Shown in pieces: positions 36,529-47,677 of a DNA stretch of 64,000 nt (position 1 is its first letter; each line of letters opens with the position of its first letter). Under the pieces are notes generated by a model. The model was given only the letters and a program-made list of their open reading frames with translations, did no database searches and was not told the DNA's origin. Made by a program: the position numbers and the translations under genes. This DNA is from Pseudomonas sp. IPO3778 (GTDB lineage: Bacteria; Pseudomonadota; Gammaproteobacteria; Pseudomonadales; Pseudomonadaceae): NCBI RefSeq assembly GCF_013386825.1, contig NZ_JACARC010000013.1, forward strand, positions 28,381 to 92,380, given 5' to 3'.

Positions 36529-36621
36529 CCCGGGCTTTGCTGCGCATGCCGGGACTTTCCCTAGGGTTGGAGTCAGGGCAGTGCGCGGCGTACGTCGTGA
36601 TCTGATCGCCGAGACATCTCC

Positions 36622-36843
36622 ATGCCCATGTACGACTATCAATGCGCTTCCTGTGGTCATCAGTTGGAAGCCATTCAAAAGATCAGCGCCGCGCCGCTGG
36701 TCGATTGCCCAGCCTGCCAGGCGCCGGAGCTGAAAAAGATGTTGTCCATGCCGGGCTTTCGCCTGAGTGGCAACGGCTGGTACGAGACCGATTTCAAGAC
36801 CGGCTCGAAGAAGAATCTGGCCGGCGGCGACAAAGCAGACTGA
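36622..36843 (+). CDS. FmdB-family zinc-ribbon protein
   Basis: A 73-residue putative regulatory protein with a zinc ribbon: Cys8, Cys11, Cys29 and Cys32 in CASC and CPAC pairs, starting MPMYDYQCASCGHQLEAIQK. A low-complexity tail (SGNGWYETDFKTG...) is typical of the family. Function is not established. It lies 108 bases upstream of aspS on the same strand and is probably cotranscribed. Confidence 0.85.
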   Translation: MPMYDYQCASCGHQLEAIQKISAAPLVDCPACQAPELKKMLSMPGFRLSGNGWYETDFKTGSKKNLAGGDKAD

Positions 36844-36951
36844 GTTGAACTCTACGCGCAGGCTCCTGCATTATCCGTCACCTGACTAAGCTGTACGGTG
36901 ATGAGGCAGGCCTCCACCGAATTTCGAATTACGAGAAGCGAAACCACTATC

Positions 36952-38727
36952 ATGATGCGCAGCCACTATTGCGGCCAACTGAACGAGACCCTGGAAGGTC
37001 AGGAAATCACCCTTTGCGGATGGGTTCACCGTCGCCGCGACCACGGCGGGGTGATCTTCCTCGATATCCGTGATCGTGATGGTCTGGCCCAGGTGGTGTT
37101 CGATCCGGACCGCGCCGAGAGCTTCGCCGCCGCCGATCGCGTGCGCAGCGAGTACGTCGTGAAGATCACCGGCAAGGTTCGCCTGCGTCCGGCCGGTGCC
37201 ACCAACGCCAACATGGCGTCGGGCATGATCGAAGTGCTGGGTTACGAGCTGGAAGTGCTGAACGAGTCGGAAACCCCGCCGTTCCCGCTGAACGAGTTCT
37301 CGGACGTCGGCGAAGAAACCCGCCTGCGTTATCGCTTCCTCGACCTGCGTCGCCCGGAAATGGCCGAGAAGCTGCGTCTGCGTTCGCGCATGACCACCAG
37401 CATCCGCCGCTTCCTGGACGAGAACGGCTTCCTTGACGTTGAAACGCCGATCCTGACCCGTGCTACCCCGGAAGGCGCCCGCGACTACCTGGTGCCGAGC
37501 CGTACCCATGCCGGTTCCTTCTTCGCGTTGCCGCAATCGCCACAGCTGTTCAAGCAACTGCTGATGGTTGCCGGCTTCGACCGCTACTACCAGATCGCCA
37601 AATGCTTCCGTGACGAAGATCTGCGGGCTGACCGCCAGCCGGAATTCACCCAGATCGACATCGAGACCAGCTTCCTCGATGAAAAAGAGATCATGGGCAT
37701 CACCGAACAAATGATCCGCAACCTGTTCAAGGAAGTGCTGGACCTGGAATTCGGCGAATTCCCGCACATGACCTTCGAAGAAGCCATGCGCCGTTACGGT
37801 TCCGACAAGCCGGACCTGCGTAACCCGCTGGAGCTGGTTGACGTTGAAGACCAGTTGAAAGACGTCGACTTCAAGGTGTTCAGCGGCCCGGCCAACGACC
37901 CGAAATGCCGTATTGCTGCCCTGCGCGTGCCTGGCGCTGCGAGCATGCCGCGCAAGCAGATCGACGACTACACCAAGTTCGTCGGCATCTACGGTGCCAA
38001 GGGCCTGGCGTACATCAAGGTCAACGAGCGCGCCAAGGGCGTTGAAGGCCTGCAGTCGCCAATCGTCAAGAACATCCCTGAAGCCAACCTCAACGTGATC
38101 CTGGATCGTGTTGGCGCGGTTGACGGCGACATCGTGTTCTTCGGCGCCGACAAGTCGAAGATCGTCAGCGAAGCACTGGGTGCACTGCGGATTAAAGTCG
38201 GTAACGACCTGAACCTGCTGACCTGCAAGTGGGCGCCGATGTGGGTGGTCGACTTCCCAATGTTCGAAGAGAACGACGACGGCAGCTTCAGTGCCCTGCA
38301 CCACCCGTTCACCGCGCCGAAGTGCACGCCCCAGGAGCTGGAAGCCAACCCGGCTGGCGCTCTGTCCCGTGCCTACGACATGGTCCTGAACGGCACTGAG
38401 CTGGGTGGCGGTTCGATCCGTATCCACCGCAAGGAAATGCAGCAATCGGTCTTCCGTCTGCTGGGTATCAACGAAGATGAGCAGCAAGAGAAGTTCGGCT
38501 TCCTGCTCGATGCCCTGAAATACGGCGCACCTCCCCATGGCGGCCTGGCCTTCGGCCTCGACCGTCTGGTGATGCTGATGACAGGTGCCCAGTCGATCCG
38601 TGAAGTGATTGCCTTCCCGAAAACCCAAAGTGCTGCCGACGTTATGACGCAAGCACCGGGTGTGGTGGATGCCAAGGCACTGCGCGAGCTGCATATCCGT
38701 CTGCGCGAGGCACCAAAGGCAGAGTAA
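36952..38727 (+). CDS. aspS: Aspartate-tRNA ligase (probably non-discriminating Asp/Asn type)
   Basis: Class II synthetase charging tRNA-Asp. The 591-residue protein has an N-terminal OB fold (about 1-105; [18 protein letters not shown]), motif 2 with [21 protein letters not shown], the bacterial GAD insertion domain (about 290-430), and motif 3 [15 protein letters not shown]. The length equals the P. aeruginosa enzyme, which in that species also misacylates tRNA-Asn for GatCAB; that property is family knowledge. I chose the ATG at 36952 ([12 protein letters not shown]) over a GTG 54 bases upstream. Confidence 0.97.
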   Translation: MMRSHYCGQLNETLEGQEITLCGWVHRRRDHGGVIFLDIRDRDGLAQVVFDPDRAESFAAADRVRSEYVVKITGKVRLRPAGATNANMASGMIEVLGYELEVLNESETPPFPLNEFSDVGEETRLRYRFLDLRRPEMAEKLRLRSRMTTSIRRFLDENGFLDVETPILTRATPEGARDYLVPSRTHAGSFFALPQSPQLFKQLLMVAGFDRYYQIAKCFRDEDLRADRQPEFTQIDIETSFLDEKEIMGITEQMIRNLFKEVLDLEFGEFPHMTFEEAMRRYGSDKPDLRNPLELVDVEDQLKDVDFKVFSGPANDPKCRIAALRVPGAASMPRKQIDDYTKFVGIYGAKGLAYIKVNERAKGVEGLQSPIVKNIPEANLNVILDRVGAVDGDIVFFGADKSKIVSEALGALRIKVGNDLNLLTCKWAPMWVVDFPMFEENDDGSFSALHHPFTAPKCTPQELEANPAGALSRAYDMVLNGTELGGGSIRIHRKEMQQSVFRLLGINEDEQQEKFGFLLDALKYGAPPHGGLAFGLDRLVMLMTGAQSIREVIAFPKTQSAADVMTQAPGVVDAKALRELHIRLREAPKAE

Positions 38728-38770
38728 GGCCCCAGCGTGAACGCGCGATAAGGTTTTACATGTCAGCTAG

Positions 38771-38790
38771 GGCGCATCTTCGGATGCGCC
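38771..38790 (+). terminator. UUCG-tetraloop hairpin after aspS
   Basis: A perfect 8-base stem GGCGCATC / GATGCGCC with a TTCG loop lies 43 bases after the aspS stop. Only TTT follows, so termination may be partial with read-through into pmpR. Confidence 0.65.
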
Positions 38791-38876
38791 TTTGCGTTAC
38801 AAGGGCTGTACGTTAAAGAGGGAAGTCCTGCCTGGGGCGGGATTGACAGGTTTCTACAGAATTTCGGAGTTGTGTT

Positions 38877-39623
38877 ATGGCTGGCCATTCCAAGTGGGCG
38901 AACATCAAGCACCGCAAAGAGCGTCAGGATGCCAAGAAAGGCAAGATCTTCACCAAGTGGATTCGCGAGCTGACCGTAGCCGCGCGCCAGGGCGGCGGTG
39001 ACCCGGGTTCCAACCCGCGTCTGCGCCTGGCCCTGGACAAGGCCCTCGGTGCCAACATGAGCCGCGACATCATCGACCGCGCCGTAGCCCGCGGTGCCGG
39101 TGCGGCCGACACCGATGACATGGTCGAATTGAGCTACGAAGGCTACGGCCCGGGTGGCGTGGCGGTGATGGTCGAGTGCATGACCGACAACCGCAACCGT
39201 ACCGCGGCGGCGGTGCGCCATGCGTTCAGCAAATGTGGCGGCAACCTGGGCACTGACGGTTCGGTGGCCTACCTGTTTGAGCGCAAGGGGCAGATCTCCT
39301 TCGCGCCGGGGGTTGACGAGGACGCACTGATTGAAGCGGCGATGGAGGCGGATGCCGACGACGTGGTGACCAATGAAGACGGTTCCATCGACGTGTTCAC
39401 CTCGTTTGCGGGCTTCTATTCCGTGCGTAACGCCCTGGAAGCCGCGGGTTTCAAAGGTACCGATGCGGAAATCGTGATGCTGCCGACCACCAGTGCCGAA
39501 CTGGACCTGGACGGGGCGCAGAAGGTGCTCAAGATGCTCGATATGCTGGAAGACCTGGATGACGTGCAGAACGTCTACTCCAATGCCGATATCCCGGAAT
39601 CGGTCGCCGAACAGCTCACTTAA
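38877..39623 (+). CDS. pmpR: YebC/PmpR family transcriptional regulator
   Basis: A 248-residue TACO1/YebC-family protein starting [20 protein letters not shown], with [17 protein letters not shown] and the [23 protein letters not shown] block. P. aeruginosa PmpR (the aspS-ruvC neighbour, as here) represses the quorum-sensing gene pqsR; other members assist translation of proline-rich motifs. GGAG lies 8 bases before the ATG. It lies in order with aspS upstream and ruvCAB downstream. Confidence 0.94.
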   Translation: MAGHSKWANIKHRKERQDAKKGKIFTKWIRELTVAARQGGGDPGSNPRLRLALDKALGANMSRDIIDRAVARGAGAADTDDMVELSYEGYGPGGVAVMVECMTDNRNRTAAAVRHAFSKCGGNLGTDGSVAYLFERKGQISFAPGVDEDALIEAAMEADADDVVTNEDGSIDVFTSFAGFYSVRNALEAAGFKGTDAEIVMLPTTSAELDLDGAQKVLKMLDMLEDLDDVQNVYSNADIPESVAEQLT

Positions 39624-39640
39624 GGGCACTGAAGATCCAA

Positions 39641-39737
39641 TGTGGGAGCTGTCGAGCCCCGGCGAGGCTGCGATGGCATCAGCTCGGTGTGACTGATGCT
39701 CCGAGGTGCCTGCATCGCAGGCAAGCCAGCTCCCACA
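39641..39737. repeat. REPIN between pmpR and ruvC
   Basis: The left arm TGTGGGAGCTGTCGAGCCC and the right arm GCAAGCCAGCTCCCACA are inverted, with an imperfectly symmetric interior (GAGGCTGCGATGGCATCAGC and GGTGCCTGCATCGCAGGC). It is more diverged than the other elements of this window. Confidence 0.8.
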
Positions 39738-39803
39738 GGGTTCTATGCTGTTACACAAACCATGTGCCTCGCGCATCCGCTTTAAACCCATCTCGCAGGC
39801 GTT

Positions 39804-40328
39804 ATGACTCTAATCCTAGGTATCGACCCCGGTTCGCGAATCACCGGCTTTGGCGTGGTCCAACAGACCCCGCGAGGCTGCGTATACGTGGCGTCGGGCT
39901 GTATCCGTACCGGCGCCGGCGAGTTGGCCGAGCGCTTGCAGATCGTTTACCGCGGCGTGCGTGAAGTGATCCAGACCTACGGCCCGGTCACCATGGGCAT
40001 TGAAAAAGTGTTCATGGCGAAAAACGCCGACTCGGCCTTGAAGCTCGGCCAGGCCCGCGGCGCGGCGATTGTTGCCGGTGCCGAGGAGGGCATGGAGATT
40101 GCCGAGTACACCGCGACCCAGGTCAAGCAGGCCGTGGTCGGTACCGGTGCGGCCAATAAGGAGCAGGTGATGATGATGGTCATGCATATGCTCAAGCTCA
40201 CCGCAAAACCGCAAATCGATGCCTCGGACGCCCTGGCCATTGCCATTTGCCACGCCCATACCCGTTCCAGCCTGCTGCCCCATGGCCTGGGTACGGCACG
40301 CAGTCGTGGCGGTCGGCTGCGTCTCTGA
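39804..40328 (+). CDS. ruvC: Holliday junction resolvase RuvC
   Basis: A 174-residue endonuclease that cuts Holliday junctions during recombinational repair. Catalytic acids are seen at Asp8 ([13 protein letters not shown]), the Glu of [11 protein letters not shown] (about 67), and the Asp residues in [14 protein letters not shown] near 138-141. The length is standard. It is the first ruv gene, 115 bases ahead of ruvA. Confidence 0.97.
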   Translation: MTLILGIDPGSRITGFGVVQQTPRGCVYVASGCIRTGAGELAERLQIVYRGVREVIQTYGPVTMGIEKVFMAKNADSALKLGQARGAAIVAGAEEGMEIAEYTATQVKQAVVGTGAANKEQVMMMVMHMLKLTAKPQIDASDALAIAICHAHTRSSLLPHGLGTARSRGGRLRL

Positions 40329-40443
40329 TAGCATCAGCGCAATCATTCTGCGTGGGGTGCATGAACGGCCTGTGTTGGCGGCCGCCATGCCCGCGTAATT
40401 ACCGGTCAGGCCTTGATCTGAGCCGATTCTTAAGGATTCGAAC

Positions 40444-41055
40444 GTGATTGGACGCTTGCGCGGCACCTTGGCTGAGAAACAGCCGCCGCACCTGATTCTT
40501 GATGTAAACGGCCTGGGCTATGAGCTGGAAGTGCCCATGACGACGCTCTACCGCCTACCGTCGGTCGGTGAACCGCTGACCCTGCACACGCATCTGGTGG
40601 TGCGTGAGGACGCGCAGTTGCTCTATGGTTTCATTGGCAAGCGTGACCGGGATTTCTTTCGTGAGCTGATCCGCCTCAATGGGGTGGGGCCGAAGCTGGC
40701 GCTGGCGCTGATGTCGAGCCTGGAAGTCGACGAGCTGGTGCGCTGTGTATCCGCCCAGGACACCTCGGCGCTGACCAAGGTGCCGGGAGTGGGCAAGAAA
40801 ACCGCCGAGCGCTTGCTGGTGGAACTCAAGGACCGCTTCAAGGCCTGGGAAGTGGTGCCGAGCATGTTCGCCCTGGTGCCTAACCAGCCGGACGCACCGG
40901 GTGTGCCGGTGGCCAGCGCTGAAAGCGACGCCGTCAGCGCGCTGATCTCCCTGGGCTACAAGCCGCAAGAGGCGAGCAAGGCCGTGTCGGCCATCAAGGA
41001 CAAGAACCTGAGCAGCGAAGACATGATCCGCCGCGCCCTGAAGGGAATGATTTAA
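40444..41055 (+). CDS. ruvA: Holliday junction branch-migration protein RuvA
   Basis: A 203-residue protein forming the tetramer that binds four-way junctions and recruits RuvB. It has the N-terminal OB fold ([12 protein letters not shown]), helix-hairpin-helix motifs ([13 protein letters not shown] and [19 protein letters not shown]) and a C-terminal RuvB-binding domain. The start is GTG at 40444. Its TAA stop is followed directly by the ruvB start, indicating coupled translation. Confidence 0.97.
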   Translation: MIGRLRGTLAEKQPPHLILDVNGLGYELEVPMTTLYRLPSVGEPLTLHTHLVVREDAQLLYGFIGKRDRDFFRELIRLNGVGPKLALALMSSLEVDELVRCVSAQDTSALTKVPGVGKKTAERLLVELKDRFKAWEVVPSMFALVPNQPDAPGVPVASAESDAVSALISLGYKPQEASKAVSAIKDKNLSSEDMIRRALKGMI

Positions 41056-42114
41056 GTGATTGAAGCTGATCGTCTGATCGCGGCCACCGGCCCTCGTGAT
41101 CGTGAAGAAGTCCAGGACCGGGCGATTCGCCCCCTGAGTCTTGCCGAATACATCGGCCAGCCCACCGTGCGGGAGCAGATGGAGCTGTTCATCCAGGCGG
41201 CGCGCGGGCGCAGCGAGTCACTGGACCACACATTGATTTTCGGCCCGCCGGGCCTGGGCAAGACCACCCTGGCCAACATCATTGCCCAGGAAATGGGCGT
41301 GTCGATCAAGTCCACCTCCGGGCCGGTACTTGAGCGCCCGGGCGACCTGGCAGCGCTGCTGACCAACCTGGAACCCCACGACGTACTGTTTATCGACGAG
41401 ATCCACCGGCTGTCGCCCATCGTCGAGGAAGTGCTGTACCCGGCCATGGAAGACTTCCAGCTGGACATCATGATCGGCGAAGGCCCCGCGGCCCGCTCGA
41501 TCAAGCTCGACCTGCCACCGTTTACCCTGGTGGGTGCCACCACCCGTGCGGGCATGCTGACCAACCCGTTGCGAGACCGTTTCGGGATTGTTCAACGTCT
41601 AGAGTTCTATAGCACGGCGGATCTGGCCACCATCGTCAGCCGCTCGGCGAGCATCCTCGGTTTGCCCCTGGACCCGGAAGGCGCCTTTGAAATCGCCCGC
41701 CGCGCTCGCGGAACGCCACGGATCGCCAACCGTTTGCTGCGCCGTGTGCGTGACTTCGCCGAAGTGCGAGCCAAGGGCCATATCACCAAGCCGGTCGCTG
41801 ACCTGGCGCTGAACCTGCTGGACGTGGACGAGCATGGCTTTGACCACCAGGACCGGCGCCTGCTGTTGACCATGATCGAGAAGTTCGACGGCGGTCCGGT
41901 AGGGGTGGACAGCCTCGCTGCAGCGATCAGCGAAGAGCGGCACACGATTGAGGATGTACTGGAGCCGTACCTGATCCAGCAGGGTTACATCATGCGTACG
42001 CCGAGGGGGCGTGTGGTCACCCGGCATGCGTATCTGCACTTTGGGTTAAACATTCCGTCACGATTGGGCGATATGCCCGTAGTAGACGAATTCCTCGATG
42101 CAGTAGACGATTAA
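41056..42114 (+). CDS. ruvB: Holliday junction branch-migration ATPase RuvB
   Basis: A 352-residue AAA+ motor for branch migration. Walker A GPPGLGKT is at 63-70, Walker [10 protein letters not shown] follows, [18 protein letters not shown] is the sensor/arginine-finger region, and a winged helix ends the protein ([16 protein letters not shown]). It starts with GTG directly after the ruvA stop, and its ribosome site AAGGGA lies inside ruvA. Confidence 0.97.
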   Translation: MIEADRLIAATGPRDREEVQDRAIRPLSLAEYIGQPTVREQMELFIQAARGRSESLDHTLIFGPPGLGKTTLANIIAQEMGVSIKSTSGPVLERPGDLAALLTNLEPHDVLFIDEIHRLSPIVEEVLYPAMEDFQLDIMIGEGPAARSIKLDLPPFTLVGATTRAGMLTNPLRDRFGIVQRLEFYSTADLATIVSRSASILGLPLDPEGAFEIARRARGTPRIANRLLRRVRDFAEVRAKGHITKPVADLALNLLDVDEHGFDHQDRRLLLTMIEKFDGGPVGVDSLAAAISEERHTIEDVLEPYLIQQGYIMRTPRGRVVTRHAYLHFGLNIPSRLGDMPVVDEFLDAVDD

Positions 42115-42252
42115 AAGACCTTGGCGATTCGATTTATTCGGCGTTTGTGCTGTCCTAGTGGCTGGCGTCGTCATTCTTTCGTTAGAAATGTGCCACAGAA
42201 TGAAAAACAGTTGCCTGGCCGGATTGGCAACCTGAGGAGTAAGCACTAGAGT

Positions 42253-42708
42253 ATGCGCGCGCAAAACGGGGATCAGTCGTTCGCACATCGCTGTCGCGTT
42301 TATTACGAGGACACCGATGCTGGCGGCATCGTTTATTACGTCAATTACCTAAAGTTCATGGAGCGGGCTCGAACCGAGCGGCTACGGGAGCTGGGCTTTG
42401 CCCAATCCCAGCTGGCAGGGGAGGACCTGTTGTTTGTCGTGCATTCCAGCGAGGCGCGTTACTACGCGCCGGCGCGACTGGACGACGAACTGCTGGTCAG
42501 CGCAGAAATAACCGAATTGAACCGTGCCAGCCTGCGCTTTAAACAGCAGGTCAGGCGGGCTACGGATGCAACGCTGCTCTGTGAGGGGCAGTTCCTGGTG
42601 GCCTGTGTTCGCACCAATAGTTTGAAACCCCGGGCCATTCCCGAAACTCTACGCGCGGCCTTTGCCGGCGTGAGCGGCGCGGGTAAACATTCAGAGCAGG
42701 AGATTTAG
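42253..42708 (+). CDS. ybgC: Tol-Pal system-associated acyl-CoA thioesterase
   Basis: A 151-residue hotdog-fold thioesterase. The [24 protein letters not shown] signature (18-41, two blocks) contains the catalytic Asp22. In E. coli, YbgC acts on acyl-CoA or acyl-ACP and is encoded upstream of tolQ, as here. A GAGGAG lies somewhat far (about 14 bases) from the ATG at 42253. tolQ begins 1 base after its stop. Confidence 0.94.
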   Translation: MRAQNGDQSFAHRCRVYYEDTDAGGIVYYVNYLKFMERARTERLRELGFAQSQLAGEDLLFVVHSSEARYYAPARLDDELLVSAEITELNRASLRFKQQVRRATDATLLCEGQFLVACVRTNSLKPRAIPETLRAAFAGVSGAGKHSEQEI

Positions 42709-42709
42709 C

Positions 42710-43405
42710 GTGGAACCTACCGTCGTCGACCATTCCTCCATGTGGAGCCTGGTCAGCAATGCCAGTGTCGTGGTTCAACTGGTGATGCTGGTCCTGGTAG
42801 CCGCATCGGTTACCTCTTGGGTCATGATTTTTCAGCGCAGCAACCTGCTGCGTGCCGGTCGACGTGCCCTGGAGAGCTTCGAGGAGCGCTTCTGGTCGGG
42901 TATCGACCTGTCCAAACTGTACCGCCAGGCCGGCAGCAACCCGGACCCGGATTCGGGCGTAGAACAAATCTTCCGTGCCGGCTTCAAGGAATTCTCCCGC
43001 CTGCGCCAGCAGCCAGGCGTTGACCCGGAAGCGGTCATGGAAGGTGTGGCCCGTGCCATGCGCGTTGCGATTTCCCGCGAAGAAGAGAAGCTTGAGCAAA
43101 GCCTGCCGTTCCTCGCTACCGTCGGTTCCGTGAGCCCGTACATCGGCCTGTTCGGTACCGTGTGGGGGATCATGAACTCCTTCCGCGGTCTGGCCCAGGC
43201 CCAGCAAGCGACCCTGGCCACCGTGGCCCCGGGTATTGCCGAGGCACTGGTCGCCACGGCCATCGGCCTGTTCGCCGCTATTCCCGCCGTAATCGCCTAC
43301 AACCGTTTTGCCTCCCGTGGCGAAACCTTGATCAGCCGTTACTACACCTTCGCCGATGAATTCCAGGCGATCCTGCACCGTAAAGTGCACACCAGCGAAG
43401 AATAA
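42710..43405 (+). CDS. tolQ: Tol-Pal system protein TolQ
   Basis: A 231-residue inner-membrane protein of the ExbB/TolQ family. With TolR it uses the proton gradient to energise TolA for outer-membrane constriction at division. Helices are at about 18-40, 138-160 and 172-195; the conserved SVSPYIGLFGTVWGIMNSF and ATAIGLFAAIPAVIAYN segments are present. It starts with GTG after GCAGGAGA, 1 base after ybgC. Confidence 0.97.
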   Translation: MEPTVVDHSSMWSLVSNASVVVQLVMLVLVAASVTSWVMIFQRSNLLRAGRRALESFEERFWSGIDLSKLYRQAGSNPDPDSGVEQIFRAGFKEFSRLRQQPGVDPEAVMEGVARAMRVAISREEEKLEQSLPFLATVGSVSPYIGLFGTVWGIMNSFRGLAQAQQATLATVAPGIAEALVATAIGLFAAIPAVIAYNRFASRGETLISRYYTFADEFQAILHRKVHTSEE

Positions 43406-43419
43406 GCAGGTAATTCCCA

Positions 43420-43881
43420 ATGGCTTTAATCGCTCGAGCTCGCAAAAAGCGCAAGCCGGTCGCCGAGATGAACGTAGTGCCTTACATCGACGTGATGCTG
43501 GTGCTGCTGGTTATCTTCATGGTGACCGCGCCGATGCTCAATCAGGGCGTGAAGGTTGATCTGCCCAAGGTTTCCAGCGAAGCCTTGCCGCAGGACAACA
43601 ACACCCAGGTCCTGACCATTTCGATCAAGGCTGACAAGACCTATTACTGGAACCTTGGCAGCGAAGTCGACACTCAGAAACAGCAGGACAAGGCCATGAC
43701 TTTGCCGCAGATGACTGATGCTGTGACCAAGATCATTCGCGCCGGCAACGAAGGTGGCAAGCACACCCAGGTGTTCATCCGCGGCGACAAGGTCGTCGAC
43801 TACGGCTCCGTCATGGGCGCCATGGGGGGGCTGCAGAAGGCCGGCGTCGGTAATGTTGGCTTGATTACCGAGGCGCCCTGA
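43420..43881 (+). CDS. tolR: Tol-Pal system protein TolR
   Basis: A 153-residue bitopic protein. A basic N terminus is followed by one transmembrane helix with the proton-path residue Asp24 in VPYIDVMLVLLVIFMVTAP, then a periplasmic ExbD-like domain. It follows tolQ by 14 bases, and its TGA overlaps the tolA ATG (TGATG). Confidence 0.97.
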   Translation: MALIARARKKRKPVAEMNVVPYIDVMLVLLVIFMVTAPMLNQGVKVDLPKVSSEALPQDNNTQVLTISIKADKTYYWNLGSEVDTQKQQDKAMTLPQMTDAVTKIIRAGNEGGKHTQVFIRGDKVVDYGSVMGAMGGLQKAGVGNVGLITEAP

Positions 43882-44954
43882 TGCACCAACAGCGAGAGCC
43901 GTCCGCCTCGGAAAGCTTCTTCTGGCCTAGCGTCTGGGCGATTGCCCTGCACGTCCTGGTGTTTGGCATGCTGTTCGTCAGCTTTGCCATGACCCCGGAC
44001 CTGCCGCCAGCCAAGCCGATCGTGCAGGCGACCCTGTATCAGCTGAAATCGAAAAGCCAGGCCACCACCCAGACCAATCAGAAGATTGCGGGTGAGGCCC
44101 AGAAGTCGGCTGCGCGCCAGACTGAAGTCGAACAGATGGAACAGAAGAAGGTCGAGCAGGAAGCGGTGAAGGCTGCTGCGGAACAAAAGAAAGAAGAGGC
44201 GGCTCAAAAGGCCGAGGAATCGAAAAAGGCTGACGAGGCGAAGAAAGCTGAAGAGGCGCAAAAGGCTGATGAAGCCAAGAAAGCCGATAAAGCTGCCGAA
44301 GCCAAAAAGGTCGAAGAGAAACAATTGGCTGATATAGCCAAGAAGAAATCTGAAGAAGAAGCCAAGAAAGCTGCTGAAGAAGAGGCCAAGAAAAAGGCCG
44401 CTGAAGACGCGAAGAAAAAGATTGTCGAAGACGCGAAGAAGAAAGCCGCGGACGACGCCAAGAAGAAAGCTGAAGCTGACGAGGCGAAGAAGAAAATCGC
44501 CGACGATGCGAAGAAGAAAGCTGCCGCCGATGCCTCCAAGAAAAAGGCACAGGAAGCAGCCCGTAAATCGACCGAAGACAAAAAGGCCCAGGCCTTGGCC
44601 GATTTGCTTTCCGACACGCCGCAGCGCCAGCAAGCCTTGGCCGATGAACGTGGTGATGAAGTCGCGGGCAGTTTCGATGACCTGATTCGCTCACGAGCAG
44701 CAGAAGGATGGGCCCGTCCTCCTTCGGCACGCAAAGGCATGACAGTAGTGCTGCAGATCGGCATGTTGCCGGACGGTACGGTGACTTCGGTCGGCGTGTC
44801 CAAGTCCAGTGGCGATGGTTCGTTCGACAGTTCGGCGGTTGCAGCGGTCAAGAACATTGGCCGGTTGACCGAGATGCAGGGAATGAAACCAAGCGACTTC
44901 GCTCCCTACCGTTCATTCAAGATGACATTCACACCTGAGGATCTAGCCTTGTGA
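43881..44954 (+). CDS. tolA: Tol-Pal system protein TolA
   Basis: A 357-residue bridge between the inner membrane and Pal. The transmembrane helix is at 17-37. A long periplasmic helical domain (about 60-240) is built of degenerate Ala-Lys-Glu repeats such as [21 protein letters not shown] (in parts). The C-terminal globular domain (about 250-357) contains [27 protein letters not shown], as in TolA/TonB ends. The repeat DNA is purine-rich on this strand and makes a long false antisense frame. Its stop overlaps the tolB GTG. Confidence 0.96.
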   Translation: MHQQREPSASESFFWPSVWAIALHVLVFGMLFVSFAMTPDLPPAKPIVQATLYQLKSKSQATTQTNQKIAGEAQKSAARQTEVEQMEQKKVEQEAVKAAAEQKKEEAAQKAEESKKADEAKKAEEAQKADEAKKADKAAEAKKVEEKQLADIAKKKSEEEAKKAAEEEAKKKAAEDAKKKIVEDAKKKAADDAKKKAEADEAKKKIADDAKKKAAADASKKKAQEAARKSTEDKKAQALADLLSDTPQRQQALADERGDEVAGSFDDLIRSRAAEGWARPPSARKGMTVVLQIGMLPDGTVTSVGVSKSSGDGSFDSSAVAAVKNIGRLTEMQGMKPSDFAPYRSFKMTFTPEDLAL

Positions 44955-46252
44955 GAAACCTTCTTCGAGGAATGCTTGTCGTTATTTGCTGCATGGCAGG
45001 GATAGCGGCGGCGGATGAAAAGAACATCCTGGTCACCAGCGGTAGCGATCGGGCCACCCCGATCGCCGTTGTACCGTTTGGCTGGCAGGGCGGCAGCGTG
45101 CTGCCGGACGACATGTCGCAGATCATCAGCGATGACCTGCGCAACTCCGGTTACTACGCACCGATCGACAAAGGCAACATGATCAGCCAGCCGACCCAGG
45201 CCAGCGAAGTCATCTTCCGTGACTGGAAAGCGCTGAACGCGCAGTACCTGATGGTGGGCAGCATCACGCCGGCCGGCGGTCGCCTGCAGATCCAGTACAC
45301 CCTGTTCAACGTCGCGACCGAGCAGCAAGTGCTGACCGGCAGTGTGTCGGGCACCACGGATCAGTTGCGGGACATGGCGCACTACATCTCCGACCAGTCG
45401 TTTGAAAAACTGACCGGGATCAAGGGTGCGTTCTCCACCCGTCTGCTCTATGTAACGGCCGAGCGTTTTTCGGTAGACAACACTCGTTACACTTTGCAGC
45501 GTTCCGACTATGACGGCGCTCGCGCAGTGACGCTGCTGCAATCCCGTGAGCCGATCCTGTCGCCTCGCTTTGCACCCGATGGCAAGCGTATCGCCTATGT
45601 ATCCTTTGAGCAGAAGCGTCCACGGATCTTCGTTCAGCACATCGATACCGGTCGCCGTGAGCAGATCACCAACTTTGAAGGCCTGAATGGCGCGCCAGCC
45701 TGGTCGCCGGATGGTTCCCGCCTGGCATTCGTACTGTCCAAAGATGGCAACCCGGACATCTACGTCATGAACATGGCCTCGCGCCAGCTGAGCCGTGTCA
45801 CCAGCGGCCCGGGCATCAACACCGAACCGTTCTGGGGTAAGGATGGTTCCACCATCTACTTCACCTCCGACCGTGGCGGCAAGCCGCAAGTCTACAAAAC
45901 CAGCGTCAACGGCGGCGGCGCAGAACGAGTGACCTTTATTGGTAACTACAACGCTGCACCGAAGCTTTCGGCCGATGAAAAGACGTTGGTGATGATTCAC
46001 CGTCAGGATGGTTTCACTAATTTCCGGGTTGCGGCCCAGGATTTGCAGCGTGGAACCGTAAAAATCCTCACAGATACCAACCTTGATGAGTCAGCCACTG
46101 TTGCGCCCAACGGCACCATGGTAATCTACGCCACCCGCCAGCAGGGCCGGGGAGTCTTGATGCTCGTGTCCATTAATGGACGCGTAAGGCTCCCGCTTCC
46201 TACCGCACAAGGCGAAGTCAGAGAACCGTCCTGGTCCCCTTACCTGAACTGA
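44951..46252 (+). CDS. tolB: Tol-Pal system beta-propeller protein TolB
   Basis: A 433-residue periplasmic protein. The signal peptide runs to about residue 22 ([14 protein letters not shown]). The N-terminal domain follows (about 25-165; [19 protein letters not shown]), then a six-bladed WD40-like propeller with repeated [25 protein letters not shown] and [13 protein letters not shown] blades. It binds Pal and TolA. It starts with GTG overlapping the tolA TGA by 4 bases. Confidence 0.97.
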   Translation: MRNLLRGMLVVICCMAGIAAADEKNILVTSGSDRATPIAVVPFGWQGGSVLPDDMSQIISDDLRNSGYYAPIDKGNMISQPTQASEVIFRDWKALNAQYLMVGSITPAGGRLQIQYTLFNVATEQQVLTGSVSGTTDQLRDMAHYISDQSFEKLTGIKGAFSTRLLYVTAERFSVDNTRYTLQRSDYDGARAVTLLQSREPILSPRFAPDGKRIAYVSFEQKRPRIFVQHIDTGRREQITNFEGLNGAPAWSPDGSRLAFVLSKDGNPDIYVMNMASRQLSRVTSGPGINTEPFWGKDGSTIYFTSDRGGKPQVYKTSVNGGGAERVTFIGNYNAAPKLSADEKTLVMIHRQDGFTNFRVAAQDLQRGTVKILTDTNLDESATVAPNGTMVIYATRQQGRGVLMLVSINGRVRLPLPTAQGEVREPSWSPYLN

Positions 46253-46307
46253 CGCGGCGCTACAAATAGAAGTACTTAACACACTGGGGTTCATTAGGAG
46301 TTTCACG

Positions 46308-46808
46308 ATGGAAATGCTGAAGTTTGGTAAGTTTGCTGCTCTGGCTCTGGCTCTGTCCGTAGCCGTTGGTTGCTCGTCTAAAGGCGGCGACAATGCCGGT
46401 GAAGGCGCAGCTGTTGATCCAAACGCTGGTTACGGCGCTAACACTGGTGCAGTTGACGGCTCCCTGAGCGAAGAAGCTGCTCTGCGCGCTATCACCACTT
46501 TCTACTTCGAATACGACAGTTCGGACCTGAAGCCAGAAGCCATGCGCGCTCTGGACGTTCACGCGAAGGACCTGAAAGCTAACGGCGCTCGCGTTGTTCT
46601 GGAAGGTAACACCGACGAACGTGGTACTCGTGAGTACAACATGGCACTGGGCGAGCGTCGTGCGAAAGCCGTTCAGCGCTACCTGGTACTGCAAGGTGTT
46701 GCTCCGGGCCAACTGGAACTGGTTTCCTACGGTAAAGAGCGTCCAGTTGCTACTGGCCACGACGAGCAGTCCTGGGCTCAAAACCGTCGCGTCGAACTGC
46801 GTAAGTAA
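46308..46808 (+). CDS. pal: Peptidoglycan-associated lipoprotein (Pal/OprL)
   Basis: A 166-residue outer-membrane lipoprotein anchoring the membrane to peptidoglycan; called OprL in Pseudomonas. The lipobox is AVGC with Cys22. A Gly/Asn-rich linker and an OmpA-like domain (about 60-166) follow, with [15 protein letters not shown], the peptidoglycan-binding [12 protein letters not shown], and [24 protein letters not shown] lies 9 bases before the ATG. The coding sequence uses a highly expressed codon pattern. Confidence 0.97.
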   Translation: MEMLKFGKFAALALALSVAVGCSSKGGDNAGEGAAVDPNAGYGANTGAVDGSLSEEAALRAITTFYFEYDSSDLKPEAMRALDVHAKDLKANGARVVLEGNTDERGTREYNMALGERRAKAVQRYLVLQGVAPGQLELVSYGKERPVATGHDEQSWAQNRRVELRK

Positions 46809-46814
46809 TTCGTC

Positions 46815-47654
46815 ATGCGAACGTGCCGTCGTGCTCTAACTGTATTGGCTCTCAGCCTGGCACCGCTCGCGGTGTGGGCTGCGGTTCCTGTGGAAGATAG
46901 CAACTCTGGCTATAACAATAGCGGGAGCAGTTATCCGCCAGCGGGTTATGGCACGAACGGCGCCTATGCCGGGGGCGCGGCTACGGCCGCGCCTTCGGCA
47001 CAGGGCGAGCTGTTCAACCAGCTGCAACGCATGCAGGATCAATTGTCGCAGCAACAAGGCACGATTGAAGTTCTGCAGAATCAAGTGAACCAGCTGAAGC
47101 AAGAAGGCCTGGAGCGATACCAGGATCTTGATCGACGTATTGGAGCCGGCGTTACACCTGCCGCCACTCCTGATAATTCTTCTGCCGGTGGCGCACCCAG
47201 TGCCGCCGCCGCCGGTGGTGCAGCAGCAGGGGCGGCGGCTGCCAGCCAAGCCCCTGCTGCCAGCAGTGAACCGGGTGATCCGGCGAAGGAAAAGCTGTAT
47301 TACGACGCAGCCTTCGACCTGATCAAAGCCAAGGACTTCGATAAAGCCAGCCAGGCTTTTACCGCATTCCTGCGCAAATACCCGAACAGCCAGTACGCGG
47401 GCAACGCTCAGTACTGGTTGGGTGAGGTGAACCTGGCCAAGGGCGATCTGCAAGGTGCAGGTCAGGCGTTTGCCAAGGTCAGCCAGCTGTACCCCAAGCA
47501 CGCCAAGGTGCCGGATTCGCTGTACAAACTCGCTGACGTAGAACGCCGCCTGGGTCATACCGACAAGGTCAAAGGCATTCTGCAGCAGGTGGTGGCCCAA
47601 TACCCGGGTACATCTGCCGCTCAGTTGGCTCAACGGGATCTGCAACGCATGTGA
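46815..47654 (+). CDS. cpoB: Cell division coordinator CpoB (YbgF)
   Basis: A 279-residue periplasmic protein tying Tol constriction to PBP1B peptidoglycan synthesis in E. coli. It has a signal peptide (about 1-22), a coiled-coil trimerisation helix (about 58-105; QLQRMQDQLSQQQGTIEVLQ), an Ala/Gly-rich linker (about 115-150), and TPR repeats (about 155-279; KYPNSQYAGNAQYWLGEVNL). It lies 6 bases after pal and is the last tol gene, ending at a strong terminator. Confidence 0.95.
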   Translation: MRTCRRALTVLALSLAPLAVWAAVPVEDSNSGYNNSGSSYPPAGYGTNGAYAGGAATAAPSAQGELFNQLQRMQDQLSQQQGTIEVLQNQVNQLKQEGLERYQDLDRRIGAGVTPAATPDNSSAGGAPSAAAAGGAAAGAAAASQAPAASSEPGDPAKEKLYYDAAFDLIKAKDFDKASQAFTAFLRKYPNSQYAGNAQYWLGEVNLAKGDLQGAGQAFAKVSQLYPKHAKVPDSLYKLADVERRLGHTDKVKGILQQVVAQYPGTSAAQLAQRDLQRM

Positions 47655-47677
47655 GCGTTGCAACCCGTTTAGAAGAA

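Noticed and set aside
36886..38694. Leftward frame of 602 codons inside aspS
   Set aside because: Antisense shadow of a certain aspartyl-tRNA synthetase gene.
44160..44560. Repetitive DNA in tolA that looks like a tandem repeat or CRISPR-like array
   Set aside because: The repeats are degenerate, codon-phased Ala/Lys/Glu coding sequence with no spacers.
43800..44633. Leftward frame rich in Leu/Phe that looks like a membrane protein
   Set aside because: It is the complement of the Lys/Ala/Glu repeat of TolA; AAG and GAA codons read backwards give CTT and TTC (Leu/Phe).
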